From Brevundimonas vitisensis (GTDB lineage Bacteria; Pseudomonadota; Alphaproteobacteria; Caulobacterales; Caulobacteraceae), in NCBI RefSeq assembly GCF_016656965.1, contig NZ_CP067977.1, positions 682,001 to 746,000 on the forward strand: a stretch of DNA of 64,000 bases, read 5' to 3'. The notes under the pieces are model-generated. The model saw nothing but the letters and a program-made list of their open reading frames with translations. It did not search any database and was not told the origin of the DNA. Positions 8,962 through 19,703 of the stretch are shown piece by piece (the first letter of the stretch is position 1; each line of letters opens with the position of its first letter). Both the position numbers and the translations under genes were made by a program.

Positions 8962-9237
8962 ATGAGCACAATGTACTCAGGCATTTCGTTTCGACCCGAC
9001 GTGCGCGAGGTGCTGTTTGGCCGCGAAGGCGGCGCAGGCTGGAAGTTGGACGTGTTCGGGCACGATCCGAACTGGTCTGACCCCTATGGCGATGCGTGGG
9101 AACAGTCACTGGACGAGATGCTTCCGCACCTCGCGCGGTTTGTCGACAGCAACAGCACTTGGAAAGTTCACCCCTCCGGGGAGCCAGCTACCTTCTGGGA
9201 CGTCATCTCTGGTCACGTCATTCCTGCTGGAGGCTAA
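8962..9237 (+). CDS. Hypothetical protein in accessory patch
   Basis: 91 residues from ATG 8962, preceded by AGGGG at good spacing. An upstream in-frame extension to 8779 overlaps the barstar-like gene and is not supported. I do not recognise the family. The protein is soluble and acidic with many aromatic residues (WKLDVFGHDPNWSDPYGDAW) and no signal peptide or membrane segment. It follows the barstar-like gene by about 90 bp in the same direction, so it may belong to the same immunity or toxin-linked patch, but nothing in the sequence proves this. Confidence 0.5.
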   Translation: MSTMYSGISFRPDVREVLFGREGGAGWKLDVFGHDPNWSDPYGDAWEQSLDEMLPHLARFVDSNSTWKVHPSGEPATFWDVISGHVIPAGG

Positions 9238-9483
9238 TCGCCTAGCGTCCGCCCACCACCCGTTGCCGACCTCCAGCCTGTCTGCTTCCCAGCCTTTCCA
9301 CCGACCCAACGCACCACCTCCCCCGAAATCCGTTGACCGGCGCGTGCATGCCGTTACGTCATTGTGTGCATCGACGCCCTTTGACCTGGGCCATCTGTCC
9401 GCTAAAAGGCCGCCCCGGTCGCGTGCGGGCTGATTGAGCCTTAAGCTGCGGCCCTGATTCCAGAGCGCCCGATTCCAGAGCGA

Positions 9484-9957
9484 ATGCCCCAGACGCCCGT
9501 CATTCATGTCCTGAACGGTCCGAACCTGAACCTTCTGGGGACGCGGGAGCCGGAAATCTATGGGCACGACACCCTGGCCGACGTCCAGGCGCTGTGCGAG
9601 CGGACGGCCGATCAGGACGGCGGCGCGACCGTTGTGTTCCGCCAGTCGAACCATGAGGGTAAACTGATCGACTGGATCCATCAGGCGCGGACCGAGGCGT
9701 CGGCCCTGGTGATCAATCCGGCCGGATATGGCCACACTTCGGTCGCCCTGCTGGACGCGCTGAAGGCGCTGACCATTCCGATCGTGGAATGCCACCTGTC
9801 CAATCCGGCGGCGCGCGAGCGTTTCCGGCACCGATCCTATGTCTCGCCCGTGGCAAGGGGCGTGATCGCGGGCTTTGGCCCGCAGAGCTATGAACTGGCG
9901 GTCAAGGCCGCCCTCACCCTGGTCCGCGTGGCGGACAAGGAACGCGGAACGGCATAG
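9484..9957 (+). CDS. aroQ: 3-dehydroquinate dehydratase, type II
   Basis: 157 residues. Catalyses the third step of the shikimate pathway, dehydroquinate to dehydroshikimate. All type II landmarks are present at their usual positions: [18 protein letters not shown] with R21 and the catalytic Y26, [10 protein letters not shown] with N78 and H84, and ECHLSN with H104. It is 40 bp upstream of accB. The order aroQ-accB-accC is common in proteobacteria, and the three are likely one operon. The 246 bp before it hold no recognisable gene. Confidence 0.96.
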   Translation: MPQTPVIHVLNGPNLNLLGTREPEIYGHDTLADVQALCERTADQDGGATVVFRQSNHEGKLIDWIHQARTEASALVINPAGYGHTSVALLDALKALTIPIVECHLSNPAARERFRHRSYVSPVARGVIAGFGPQSYELAVKAALTLVRVADKERGTA

Positions 9958-9997
9958 GCCCGTTCGCCCAAAGGACACCGAGAGGCTGATACCCACC

Positions 9998-10504
9998 ATG
10001 GCCGATGACAAGAAGACACTGAAGAACGACCCCGCCGGCGAGATCGACACCGCCCTGGTGCGGTCGCTGGCCGACATCCTGAACGACACCGATCTGACCG
10101 AGATCGAGGTCGAGCGTGGGGATCTGAAGATCCGCGTGGCGCGTGAGGTGACGGTGGCGACCCCCGTCCACTATGCCTCCGCCCCAGTGGCCCAGGCGGC
10201 TGCGCCCGCCGCCGCCCCGGCCCCCGCCTCCATGCCATCGGACCCGGCGACCATCGTGGCCAAGGCCGGCGAAGAGGTGAAGTCGCCGATGGTGGGCACC
10301 GCCTATCTGCGGCCCTCGCCCGAGGCTCAGGTGTTCGTCCAGGTTGGGGACAAGGTCAAAAAGGGCCAGACCCTGCTGATCGTCGAGGCCATGAAGACCA
10401 TGAACCCGATCCAATCCCCCCGCGACGGCGTCGTCGCTGAGGTGGTGGTCGGCGACGCCCAGCCGGTCGAGTTCGGCGAACCGCTCGTCCTGCTGGAAGC
10501 CTGA
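9998..10504 (+). CDS. accB: Biotin carboxyl carrier protein of acetyl-CoA carboxylase
   Basis: 168 residues from ATG 9998, 12 nt after AGAGG. It carries the biotin that shuttles CO2 from AccC to the carboxyltransferase in the first step of fatty-acid synthesis. The N-terminal helical part binding AccC (about 13-50), an Ala/Pro linker (60-82) and the biotinyl domain (93-168) with VEAMKTMN (biotinyl K133) are all visible, including the PSPEA thumb region of AccB-type carriers. It is 4 bp from accC, so the two are co-translated. Confidence 0.96.
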   Translation: MADDKKTLKNDPAGEIDTALVRSLADILNDTDLTEIEVERGDLKIRVAREVTVATPVHYASAPVAQAAAPAAAPAPASMPSDPATIVAKAGEEVKSPMVGTAYLRPSPEAQVFVQVGDKVKKGQTLLIVEAMKTMNPIQSPRDGVVAEVVVGDAQPVEFGEPLVLLEA

Positions 10505-10508
10505 TCTC

Positions 10509-11857
<1,349 letters not shown>

Positions 11858-11861
<4 letters not shown>

Positions 11862-12547
11862 CCACCCATTCGGCCACGGGACCGTTCGCCGGTTTCGGAC
11901 CGGACGACCTGTTGGCCTGCTATGCGCGGGGCGTCTTTCCCATGGGAGAGACGCGTGACGATCCCAGCGTGTTTCTGGTCGAGCCGGAGATGCGCGGCAT
12001 CCTGCCACTGGCCGGGTTCCGCGTGCCCTCGCGCCTGGCCCGGACGGTACGGCAGGAGCGGTTCGAGGTCCGGGTCAACACCGCCTTTGCCGCGGTCCTG
12101 GACGGCTGTGCCGCCCCGGCGGCGGGCCGCGAGGACACCTGGATCAACGGGCCGATCCGGCGGCTGTATGTCGAACTGCATGCGCGCGGCCATGCCCACA
12201 GCGTCGAGACCTGGCGGGACGAGCGGCTGGTCGGCGGCCTGTATGGCGTGACCCTGGGCGGGGCATTCTTCGGCGAGAGCATGTTCAGCCAGGAGCGGGA
12301 TGCGTCCAAGGTGGCCCTGGTGCATCTGGTGGCCAGGCTGAAACGCGGCGGATGGTGCCTGCTGGATGCCCAGTTTCAGACTGACCACCTGAGCCAGTTC
12401 GGCGCACTGGAGATGCCGCAGGAGGACTATCTGGTGCTGTTGGCCCAGGCCCTGAGTGTCACCACGGACAAGGCCATGTTTGAACGACCGCTTTCAGGAA
12501 GCGAGGCCCTGGATCAGCCTTTGCAGCCCACGACCCAGGCATCATAG
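11858..12547 (+). CDS. aat: Leucyl/phenylalanyl-tRNA--protein transferase, probable CTG start
   Basis: Adds Leu or Phe to N-terminal Arg/Lys of proteins, marking them for ClpS/ClpAP. Family blocks are [53 protein letters not shown] and [11 protein letters not shown]. The only ATG/GTG/TTG start that keeps the fold is TTG 11912, but it would cut the N-terminal helix. The frame reads cleanly back to CTG 11858, which overlaps the accC stop as CTGA and has GGAAGG about 7 nt upstream, giving 229 residues beginning (M)TTHSATG, the normal length. The 3' end overlaps the convergent DUF2155 gene by 34 bp. Confidence 0.9.
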
Positions 12548-13185
12548 ACCGGGTGTTCCAGGGCGTTCAGCCCAGGGGACGAGGCGAACATCCAACCCTG
12601 AAAGATCTGGCGCGCGTCGATCGGCTGGACCGTACCGCGCGGCTGCAGACTGATCTGCAAATAGGCAAAGGCATCCTGGCCGCGCTCGTCGGGGGCCGAG
12701 ACCTCGCAGGCGCGGGCGGTGAAGATCAGAGACTGGTCGAAGCGCACGGGACGTCCGCCCACCTCGACCTCGAACCGCATGGACTCGGCCGTGACCTTGT
12801 CGATCGCCTGAACGATGGCGACGCGGCGGCGCGGACGACTGGCCGGGCTGTCGCTCTCGGTGGCGGCTGCGGCGGTCGTGACGGGCACGGCCTCCTCGAC
12901 TTCTGCCTCTTCGGCTTCGGCCTCATCCAGAGCGGCTTCGGCCCCGGGGGGCGTCACCGGGATCGGCGCGGCCGGAGCCGGAGTGCCTGCTGGCGCGGCC
13001 TCTGACGGTGCCGGGGTGGCAGCGGGAGCGGGCTGGGCGGGCGTCTGTCGCAGCAGGTCGGCGATCGGGTCCTGAGACGGGCGGGCGTCCTGGGGCGAAT
13101 CCTGCAGACCCGCGGCAATGACCACTCCGGACCCTGCCAGGGTCAGGACCAGGGCCGACGTCAGCAAGATGCCGCGGCGCTTCAT
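12514..13185 (-). CDS. DUF2155 domain-containing exported protein
   Basis: 223 residues from ATG 13185, which overlaps the stop of the upstream gene as ATGA. There is an N-terminal hydrophobic segment (about 6-25: signal or anchor), then a long Ala/Pro/Glu-rich linker (30-115), and a conserved C-terminal domain with [39 protein letters not shown] and [25 protein letters not shown], which is DUF2155. The domain is alphaproteobacterial and of unknown function. Its constant company with the NDUFA12-type gene suggests an envelope or respiratory role (inference). Confidence 0.85.
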   Translation of the reverse strand: MKRRGILLTSALVLTLAGSGVVIAAGLQDSPQDARPSQDPIADLLRQTPAQPAPAATPAPSEAAPAGTPAPAAPIPVTPPGAEAALDEAEAEEAEVEEAVPVTTAAAATESDSPASRPRRRVAIVQAIDKVTAESMRFEVEVGGRPVRFDQSLIFTARACEVSAPDERGQDAFAYLQISLQPRGTVQPIDARQIFQGWMFASSPGLNALEHPVYDAWVVGCKG

Positions 13186-13574
13186 TCCGGTTTCCACGCC
13201 TCATAGTCGCCCGTGGCCGGCGGGCGCTGACCGCTGGCCAGCAGCGACCCCTGCGGCCGCCAGGCCATGGGGGTGCCGGTCAGGTTGGGCAGGTGATCCT
13301 TTTCCCAGGTCCGGCGACGCAGCGGCGCCTCGGTCGGAGGCTCATCGAACGTATAATGCAGCCAGCCGTGCCAATCGGGCGAGACCTTGGATGCCTCGGC
13401 ATAGCCGTCATAGACGACCCACCGGCGCTTGCGGCCGTCATAGCTGACATTGTCGCGCGACTGGTAATACCGGTTGCCGTGTTCGTCCGCGCCGATCAGC
13501 TCACCGCGTTTGGCAATGGTGAACAGGGTCCCGATCGTCGCCCCACTCCACCAACCGAAAAACCTGCTCAGCAC
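13182..13574 (-). CDS. NADH:ubiquinone oxidoreductase accessory subunit, NDUFA12 family
   Basis: 130 residues from GTG 13574 (AGGTG about 8 nt upstream). This start is chosen because homologues begin with a FF/LF-x-WW-x-GATLGT motif, here [15 protein letters not shown]. The body carries [14 protein letters not shown] and [26 protein letters not shown], diagnostic of the B17.2/NDUFA12 accessory subunit of complex I in alphaproteobacteria and mitochondria, which takes part in late assembly of the matrix arm. The frame is open further upstream, but that part is not related. Operon with DUF2155 through a 4-nt overlap. Confidence 0.93.
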   Translation of the reverse strand: MLSRFFGWWSGATIGTLFTIAKRGELIGADEHGNRYYQSRDNVSYDGRKRRWVVYDGYAEASKVSPDWHGWLHYTFDEPPTEAPLRRRTWEKDHLPNLTGTPMAWRPQGSLLASGQRPPATGDYEAWKPE

Positions 13575-13676
13575 GTCGAAACACCTGGATGATTCCGCCG
13601 CGCGGTCGGTCCGGCGGCACAGTCGCAGCATAGAAAGTGGCGGCCCCGTCGTCCAGCGAAGACAATCAGGCCCTTC

Positions 13677-13692
13677 TCTCAATATCTTGGGG
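13677..13692. promoter_or_regulatory. NrdR-box-like palindrome upstream of the TSCPD gene
   Basis: The sequence TCTCAATATCTTGGGG matches the NrdR consensus ACACWATATATWGWGT over its core (CAATATCTTG, one mismatch). NrdR represses ribonucleotide reductase genes. The site is about 88 bp before the start of a protein derived from class II ribonucleotide reductase and lies between divergent genes. NrdR boxes normally come in pairs about 31 bp apart; only a poor second match (AGATTTATTG at 13714) is seen, at 34 bp. Confidence 0.35.
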
Positions 13693-13779
13693 GTAAGGCG
13701 ACCAACATACGCCAGATTTATTGCGAACCTCGGTTTGGAGGCTCAGACTGCGTGCCTCTGCCACGAGGAGATCGCCCGC

Positions 13780-16239
13780 ATGCGTCTCGATAGTCGTTTT
13801 GGCCTCCACGCCGCGCGCCTGGCCGTCTCACCACGCCCAATCGAACGGACCGACACGGTCGTCACTGTCACGGCACCCGATGGCTGGAGTGATGCGAGGA
13901 TCGAATCCTGGCTGGATTGGGCCGAGAGATCAGGCATCGCCTGTCCCAAGGACGCTTCGCTGACTGACCTGTTCCAGGATTGGGCGACGGCACAGGTGGC
14001 CCTGCATTCCGATCTGACACCTGAAGCGGGTATGGCGCTGGCACGCGAGATGGCGGCCACGATGGTGCTGGGCCTGGTGGCCCCCTGCTCTGGCGAAGAC
14101 CGGGCGACCACTCCGTTCGATTTGAGCCAGGCTGCGGATCGCCGCCGTCTGACGCAGGCCACGTCCCAGGCCTGTGCCGAGCGGTTGAGCCGGCACGCGG
14201 TCGAGGCACTGGCGCGGGCACTGGACGCCGTCGCCGACGCCGTGGATCGTTGCGAGGGCCCTGCGGCAGACTGTGCCGACCCCCGCACCAATCCTGCCCT
14301 GGCGCGCGCAGCCCACAGGGCCAGGCAGGCCGGAGCCACCGACGCCGACCTGATGCGTGCCATGGCCGGCGAACGACCGAACGCCGAACCGCTCGCCTCC
14401 ACATCCTCCTCGCCCTGGATCGTGCAGGGGGACGTCGGCGGCCCGGCAGGCGGCATCATCGTGCGGGCGGCATTCGAGCGGCCGGTGCTGCTGGTGCCGA
14501 CGTCGCGGGATGCCGCGCGCGCGACCACCATACGTGCGGCCGAGCGGGTGATCCTGTCACTGCCCGCAATCATGGGCCTTGGAGACGATCCAGAGCGGGC
14601 CCTGTCGGCCGTTGCCGGCCTTTGGGCTTGGGCCATTCATCGGCGCGACCCTCAAGGGGCGCTGGCTTTCGGTCTGGAGGGCGCCGCCGATGCCCTGCCC
14701 GCCGAGGCCCTGCTGGATCTGGAAGCGGCGGATCGAGTGGTGGCGCGGGCCGCCCGGACCGTCATTTCAGCCGCGCGCCGGGCGGTACCTGGCGAACGGA
14801 TCGTTTCCCTGTCGGCACAGGACGCCGAGGCGCGCCTGAGGCTGGGCCTGTCCCGTTTCTCGACGACTGACCAGTTCGAGACCGGCGACGGCGAAGTCGC
14901 CGTTCGGCTGCGGCCCGTGCTGGCCGAAGCGATCGGTGCGGCAGGCGGTGACGTAGAGGCGGCGGAACGGCACCTGTTCGGCCGCCGGACCCTGGCAGAA
15001 GCGCCAGGCGTGGATCACGGTGCCCTGCGACGCCACGGCTTCACCGACGTCGAACTGGCTGCGGTCGAGATCGCTCTCAACGACGTGGATCGGCTGGGCG
15101 ATGCGCTGCGCGCCCCCGTACTGGATGCCGGTTTCATCGGTGACGTCCTGGGCCTGGCCCCTGAAGCGGACGTCCTGACGGCATTGGCGTTTGCGCCCGA
15201 GGACATCGAGGCGGCATCGCGCTGGGTCTTCGGTCACGGGGACCTGGCCGAATGGAACAGCGCACCGGCAGCGATCCGGGCCGTGCTGGACGATCCGGCG
15301 GCCGTTGAGGCCAGGCTGGCCGCAGCCATCCGGCGCGCAGCGGGAGATGCCGAGCCGATCGCCCTGACTCTTGAATGGAACGCCACGCTTGCGCAAGGCA
15401 TCGACCGCCTGGCCGAGACGATGCGACGGGGCCCTCGCATGGTCCTGGTCCAACGCGCAGAACCCCCCGTCGGCCTCAACCTGGCGCTGCCTGAGGCGGA
15501 GTCCGTGGCGGCGCGCGTGGTCGAACCAGAACCGCGTCCAGAGCCGCGTGCCGAGCCACGCCCTGAGCCTCGGGTGGTCGAGAAGGTCGTCGAGCGTGAG
15601 CGCACCCGTCGCAAACTGCCGGACCGCCGCAAAGGCTATATCCAGAAGGCCGCCGTCGGAGGTCACAAGGTCTATATCCACACCGGCGAATATGACGATG
15701 GGGAGCTGGGCGAGGTCTTCATCGATATGCACAAGGAGGGCGCTGCCTTCCGATCGGTGATGAACAATTTCGCCATCGCCATCTCGATCGGCCTGCAATA
15801 CGGCGTGCCGCTGGACGAGTTCGTGGACGCCTTCGTCTTCACCCGCTTCGAGCCGGCGGGACGGGTGACGGGCAATGACTCGATCGGCTCGGCGACCTCG
15901 ATCCTGGACTATATCTTCCGCGAGCTGGGGGTGTCGTATCTGGGCCGGCAAGAACTGGCGAACGCCGATGCCGAACCGCTGGACGCAGACGGCCTGGGCG
16001 CAGGCAAGGCCGACGAACTGGTGCCCGCCGCCCGCTTCATGTCCAAGGGATTTGCGCGCGGGGCCGCGCCCGACAATCTGGTCGTCCTGCCCTTTGCGCG
16101 CCGTGCCGACGAGACATCGCGGCCCGACGTTGCCCATCAGGCCGCCGCCTGTCCGGCCTGCGGCGACTTCACCCTGCAACAGCGCGGTGCCGGCTGGGTC
16201 TGTGACAGTTGCGGCGTGTCGCCGTCGATGCAGGGCTGA
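13780..16239 (+). CDS. TSCPD-domain protein derived from the C-terminal region of class II (B12-dependent) ribonucleotide reductase
   Basis: 819 residues from ATG 13780 (GAGGAG about 10 nt upstream). Residues 612-726 ([68 protein letters not shown]) match the TSCPD region of alphaproteobacterial NrdJ, and C791/C794/C808/C811 match its terminal zinc ribbon. Residues about 390-505 ([36 protein letters not shown]) resemble the helical repeats before that region in NrdJ. The ten-stranded barrel with the radical Cys and the NPCSE-type motifs is absent; residues 1-390 are Ala/Arg-rich helical sequence I cannot place. It therefore cannot reduce ribonucleotides itself. A regulatory or nucleotide-sensing role is inference. 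Confidence 0.85.
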   Translation: MRLDSRFGLHAARLAVSPRPIERTDTVVTVTAPDGWSDARIESWLDWAERSGIACPKDASLTDLFQDWATAQVALHSDLTPEAGMALAREMAATMVLGLVAPCSGEDRATTPFDLSQAADRRRLTQATSQACAERLSRHAVEALARALDAVADAVDRCEGPAADCADPRTNPALARAAHRARQAGATDADLMRAMAGERPNAEPLASTSSSPWIVQGDVGGPAGGIIVRAAFERPVLLVPTSRDAARATTIRAAERVILSLPAIMGLGDDPERALSAVAGLWAWAIHRRDPQGALAFGLEGAADALPAEALLDLEAADRVVARAARTVISAARRAVPGERIVSLSAQDAEARLRLGLSRFSTTDQFETGDGEVAVRLRPVLAEAIGAAGGDVEAAERHLFGRRTLAEAPGVDHGALRRHGFTDVELAAVEIALNDVDRLGDALRAPVLDAGFIGDVLGLAPEADVLTALAFAPEDIEAASRWVFGHGDLAEWNSAPAAIRAVLDDPAAVEARLAAAIRRAAGDAEPIALTLEWNATLAQGIDRLAETMRRGPRMVLVQRAEPPVGLNLALPEAESVAARVVEPEPRPEPRAEPRPEPRVVEKVVERERTRRKLPDRRKGYIQKAAVGGHKVYIHTGEYDDGELGEVFIDMHKEGAAFRSVMNNFAIAISIGLQYGVPLDEFVDAFVFTRFEPAGRVTGNDSIGSATSILDYIFRELGVSYLGRQELANADAEPLDADGLGAGKADELVPAARFMSKGFARGAAPDNLVVLPFARRADETSRPDVAHQAAACPACGDFTLQQRGAGWVCDSCGVSPSMQG

Positions 16240-16255
16240 GGCGCTCAGCAGGTTA

Positions 16256-16272
16256 TAAAGACATCGTCTTTA
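16256..16272. promoter_or_regulatory. 17-bp operator-like palindrome TAAAGAC-ATC-GTCTTTA
   Basis: A perfect 7-bp inverted repeat with a 3-bp spacer, AT-rich against the GC-rich background, 54 bp before the first pentapeptide-repeat gene and 17 bp after the TSCPD gene. The size and position suit a dimeric repressor site overlapping a promoter; the regulator is unknown. It lacks a T-run, so it is a poor terminator. Confidence 0.4.
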
Positions 16273-16325
16273 GGCTGGTCCCGCAATTGCAGCGCTGGCT
16301 CGGCCAGCCCCGGAGCCTGTTCACC

Positions 16326-16808
16326 ATGAGACATCTGATTCTTGCCGTCGCCGTCCTGGCCCTGGCCACGCCCGCCATGGCTCAGAACGCCGGTCAGATC
16401 GCGCGGGTCCAGAGGGGCCAGAGCTGTGCCGGATGCAATCTGTTCCAGGGCGACTTCGGCGGTCTGGAGGCACGGGGGATCAATCTGAGCCGGGCGCGCC
16501 TGCGTCAGGCGGACCTGAGCCTCAGCGTGCTGAACCGCGTCAGTTTTCGCGGGGCCGACCTGCGCGACGTCGAGGCGTTCGGCGGCGTCTTCTCGCGTTC
16601 GGACTTCTCGGGGGCGGACCTGACCAACGCCGGTTTCGTCGGTGCCTATCTGGACGGAGCCGACTTTGCCGGGGCCCGTCTGAACGGCACCAATCTATCG
16701 GGCGCGCGACTGACCGGAGCTCAGGGACTGACCCAGCGCCAACTGGACAGCGCCTGCGGAGACGAGGCCACGATCCTGCCCGGCCGTCTCCATGTTCGGG
16801 CCTGCTGA
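16326..16808 (+). CDS. Secreted pentapeptide-repeat protein (paralogue A)
   Basis: 160 residues with a clear signal peptide (MRHLILAVAVLALATPAMAQ, cleaved after residue 19). The mature protein has a CxGC pair (SCAGCNLF) followed by about 80 residues of A(D/N)LxX pentapeptide repeats that fold into a right-handed quadrilateral beta-helix, and a C-terminal module GLTQRQLDSACGDE ending RAC. The first Cys pair and final Cys suggest disulfides in the periplasm. The same N- and C-terminal modules occur in the next gene, so the two are a tandem duplication with different repeat numbers. Function unknown. Confidence 0.85.
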   Translation: MRHLILAVAVLALATPAMAQNAGQIARVQRGQSCAGCNLFQGDFGGLEARGINLSRARLRQADLSLSVLNRVSFRGADLRDVEAFGGVFSRSDFSGADLTNAGFVGAYLDGADFAGARLNGTNLSGARLTGAQGLTQRQLDSACGDEATILPGRLHVRAC

Positions 16809-16891
16809 GCGCCCCGTTGGTTACGTCGATTTAAGTAGGGTTCAGGCGGGTTTGGCATCATGAGTGGGTCGTGAAAAAGAGTGTCCCGCCT

Positions 16892-17770
16892 ATGTCTAGT
16901 TCGTTGACCCGCGTTGCCCTCGCCCTGATCGCCGGTCTTGGCGTCGGCGTGGGGACGGCCGCCGCGAACACGGGGGAGCCGGCTCAGGTCCAGTTCCAGG
17001 ATCGGGACGTCGCGCGGATGGTGTCGCTGGGCGGATCCTGCCACCGATGTGAACTGTCGGGGCGGGACCTGTCAGGCGCCTCCTTCACCGCCGCCGCCTT
17101 TATCGGCGCGACCTTGGTAGGGGCCAATCTGCGCGGCGCCGAACTGGTCGGAGCGAACTTTGCCGGTGCCGATTTCACCCGCGCCGACCTGAGCGGGGCC
17201 GAAATGGTCGGGGCCAATTTCACGGGCGCAAACTTCAGCGGGGCAAACCTGAGCGGCGCCGAGATCGTCGGGGCCAATCTGATCCGCGTCGACATGGGCA
17301 ATGCCAATCTGAGCGGAGCCGAGCTGAGCGGTGCCAATCTGAACGGGGCCGTGCTGACCCGCGCCAATATGCGCGATACCGAGATTTTCGGGGCGACCTT
17401 GGCGAATGTCAGCGCGCGCGGGTCGGACTTTTCGGGGGCCGAGGTCAGCGCCTCCAATCTGTCGAATGGAGACTTCCGGAGCGTTCGGTTCCGCGATGCC
17501 AGCCTGGACAGCGCCCGATTGACGGGCGGGCAGTTCGACGGGGCCGATTTCTCCGGTGCCTCGATGAACCGGACCGACGTTCGCGGCGTCGACCTTTCGA
17601 CTGTGCGCGGACTGACCCAGGAACAGGTCGGCCGCGCCTGCGGCGACGCAAACACCCGCCTGCCGCGCGGCCTGACCGTTCGCTCGTGCCGGGGTGTGAT
17701 GACTGCGCCGCCTGCACCGCCCCGTCCGCCGGCCCCGCCTCGGCCGCGGAGCTATGCGACCAACAACTGA
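16892..17770 (+). CDS. Secreted pentapeptide-repeat protein (paralogue B)
   Basis: 292 residues from ATG 16892; GTG 16871 would add MKKSVPP and cannot be excluded. Signal peptide about 1-25 (ALIAGLGVGVGTAAA). SCHRCELSG mirrors the Cys pair of paralogue A, followed by roughly 35 pentapeptide repeats (FSGAN LSGAE IVGAN type, residues 50-250), then GLTQEQVGRACGD and VRSC as in paralogue A, and a Pro-rich tail. Such beta-helices often mediate protein contacts at the envelope; cytoplasmic ones mimic DNA, which is unlikely here because of the signal peptide. The gene is 83 bp downstream of paralogue A. Confidence 0.85.
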   Translation: MSSSLTRVALALIAGLGVGVGTAAANTGEPAQVQFQDRDVARMVSLGGSCHRCELSGRDLSGASFTAAAFIGATLVGANLRGAELVGANFAGADFTRADLSGAEMVGANFTGANFSGANLSGAEIVGANLIRVDMGNANLSGAELSGANLNGAVLTRANMRDTEIFGATLANVSARGSDFSGAEVSASNLSNGDFRSVRFRDASLDSARLTGGQFDGADFSGASMNRTDVRGVDLSTVRGLTQEQVGRACGDANTRLPRGLTVRSCRGVMTAPPAPPRPPAPPRPRSYATNN

Positions 17771-17785
17771 GGGTATCGGATTGCT

Positions 17786-17913
17786 GTCATTCCGGGGCTT
17801 GGCATCGCCAAGAACCCGGAACCCAGGCGTTTCATCATAGACCTCTAACCCGGTCGAACGCCTGAGACGTCGTCCTGGATTCCGGGTTCACTCTGCGAGT
17901 GCCCCGGAATGAC
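17786..17913. repeat. BIME-like intergenic element, copy 2
   Basis: About 128 bp between the convergent pentapeptide gene and aspS. It has the same inverted pair of hairpin units as copy 1 at 6115: GTCATTCCGGGGC, inner hairpin (CTTGGC-ATC-GCCAAG on the left, CACTC-GCA-GAGTG in the inverted right unit), then GAACCCGGAA(C/T)CCAGG. The inner hairpin differs between units while keeping its pairing, which is compensatory change. It could also end transcription from both sides. Confidence 0.85.
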
Positions 17914-17927
17914 GGCCGAACAACTCG

Positions 17928-19703
17928 CTACTTCAGCGGAGCGGCACTGCGGATGTGCAGTTCCTTGTACTGACGATCCTGCACCTCGGCCGGGGCGCTC
18001 ATCAACAGGTCCTGGCCCTGCTGGTTCAGCGGGAAGGCGATGACCTCGCGGATCGCGACCTGATTGGCCAACAGCATGACGATGCGATCGATGCCGGGGG
18101 CCAGACCACCGTGCGGCGGCGCGCCATAGCGGAAGGCGTTCAGCATGCCGCCGAACTGTTCTTCCACCACACTGCCATCGTAACCGGCGATCTCGAACGC
18201 CTTCAGCATGATGTCGGCCTTGTGGTTCCGGATCGCGCCGGAGCACAGTTCGTAGCCGTTGCAGACGATGTCGTACTGATAGGCGAGGATATCCAGCGGA
18301 TCCTTGGTCGTCAGGGCCTCCATCTCGCCCTGGGGCATGGAGAAGGGGTTGTGGCTGAAGTCGACCTTCTTCTCTTCCTCTGACCATTCGAACATCGGGA
18401 AGTCGACGATCCAGCAGAAGCGGAATTCGTCGTCCGAGATCAGGTTCAGATCCTGGCCCAGCTTGGTCCGGGCCGAACCGGCGAACTTGTGGAACACGGC
18501 CGGATCGCCGGCGACGAAGAAGGCCGCGTCGCCCTGGCCCATGCCCAGCGCCTTCATCATGCCATCCGTCGCCTCACCCAGGTTCTTGGCAATCGGGCCA
18601 CCCCAGGCGTTGTTGTCTTCCGACCAGAAGATATAGCCAAGACCCGGCTGGCCTTCGCCCTGCGCCCAGGAGTTCATGCGGTCACAGAAGGCGCGCGAGC
18701 CGCCCTTGGGAGCGGGAATACCCCAGACGGCGTTCATCGCATCGGCCGCCAGGATCTTGTTGAACAGGCCAAAGCCGCCATCGCGGAAATGCTCGGACAC
18801 GTCCTGCATCTCGATCGGGTTGCGCAGGTCGGGCTTGTCCGACCCGTATTTGGCAATCGCCTCGCGATAGGGAATCCGAACGAACGGATACGGATCGACC
18901 CGCTTGCCGTCGGCAAACTCTTCGAACACGCCATGCATCACCGGCTCGATCGCGGCGAACACATCCTCTTGCGTGACAAAGCTCATCTCGACGTCGAGCT
19001 GGTAGAACTCCAGCGAACGGTCGGCGCGCAGGTCCTCGTCGCGGAAGCAGGGGGCGATCTGGAAGTAACGATCAAAGCCCGACACCATCAGCAGTTGCTT
19101 GAACTGCTGAGGGGCCTGGGGCAGCGCATAGAATTTGCCCGGATGCAGGCGGCTGGGCACCAGGAAGTCGCGCGCGCCCTCGGGGCTGGAGGCGGTCAGG
19201 ATCGGGGTCTGGTATTCCAGGAAGCCCTGATCGACCATCCGGCGGCGGATCGAGGAAATCACCTTGGACCGCAGCACGATGTTCTTGTGCAGGGTCTCGC
19301 GGCGAAGATCGAGATAGCGGTGCTTCAGCCGGATTTCCTCGGGGTATTCCGGCTCTCCGAACACGGGCAGCGGCAGTTCGGCTGCCTCGGACAGGACCTC
19401 GACGGCCACGACCTTCAGCTCGATCTCGCCGGTGGGCAGATTGGGGTTCACCACCGAGGCGTCACGCGCCACGACCTGCCCGTCCACGCGGATCACGCTT
19501 TCGGCGCGCAGGCGCTCGACCGCCTCGAAGCCCGGCGTCTCGGGATGCAGGACCAGTTGGGTCAGGCCGTAGTGGTCGCGCAGGTCGATGAACAGCAGGC
19601 CGCCGTGGTCCCGCTTTCTATGCACCCAGCCCGACAGCCGGACATCGGACCCGGCGTCCTGGATACGAAGGGCGCCGCAGGTGTGGGAGCGATAGGCGTG
19701 CAT
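17928..19703 (-). CDS. aspS: Aspartyl-tRNA synthetase
   Basis: 591 residues, the bacterial type with a GAD insertion. The N-terminal OB fold binds the anticodon ([20 protein letters not shown]). Class II motif 2 is [20 protein letters not shown] and motif 3 is [14 protein letters not shown]. The enzyme charges tRNA-Asp. Because gatCAB is also present (49-53 kb), it may be non-discriminating and also charge tRNA-Asn; deciding needs the anticodon-loop residues and knowledge of asnS elsewhere. ATG 19703 has no obvious Shine-Dalgarno. Single gene, convergent with the pentapeptide genes. Confidence 0.97.
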   Translation of the reverse strand: MHAYRSHTCGALRIQDAGSDVRLSGWVHRKRDHGGLLFIDLRDHYGLTQLVLHPETPGFEAVERLRAESVIRVDGQVVARDASVVNPNLPTGEIELKVVAVEVLSEAAELPLPVFGEPEYPEEIRLKHRYLDLRRETLHKNIVLRSKVISSIRRRMVDQGFLEYQTPILTASSPEGARDFLVPSRLHPGKFYALPQAPQQFKQLLMVSGFDRYFQIAPCFRDEDLRADRSLEFYQLDVEMSFVTQEDVFAAIEPVMHGVFEEFADGKRVDPYPFVRIPYREAIAKYGSDKPDLRNPIEMQDVSEHFRDGGFGLFNKILAADAMNAVWGIPAPKGGSRAFCDRMNSWAQGEGQPGLGYIFWSEDNNAWGGPIAKNLGEATDGMMKALGMGQGDAAFFVAGDPAVFHKFAGSARTKLGQDLNLISDDEFRFCWIVDFPMFEWSEEEKKVDFSHNPFSMPQGEMEALTTKDPLDILAYQYDIVCNGYELCSGAIRNHKADIMLKAFEIAGYDGSVVEEQFGGMLNAFRYGAPPHGGLAPGIDRIVMLLANQVAIREVIAFPLNQQGQDLLMSAPAEVQDRQYKELHIRSAAPLK

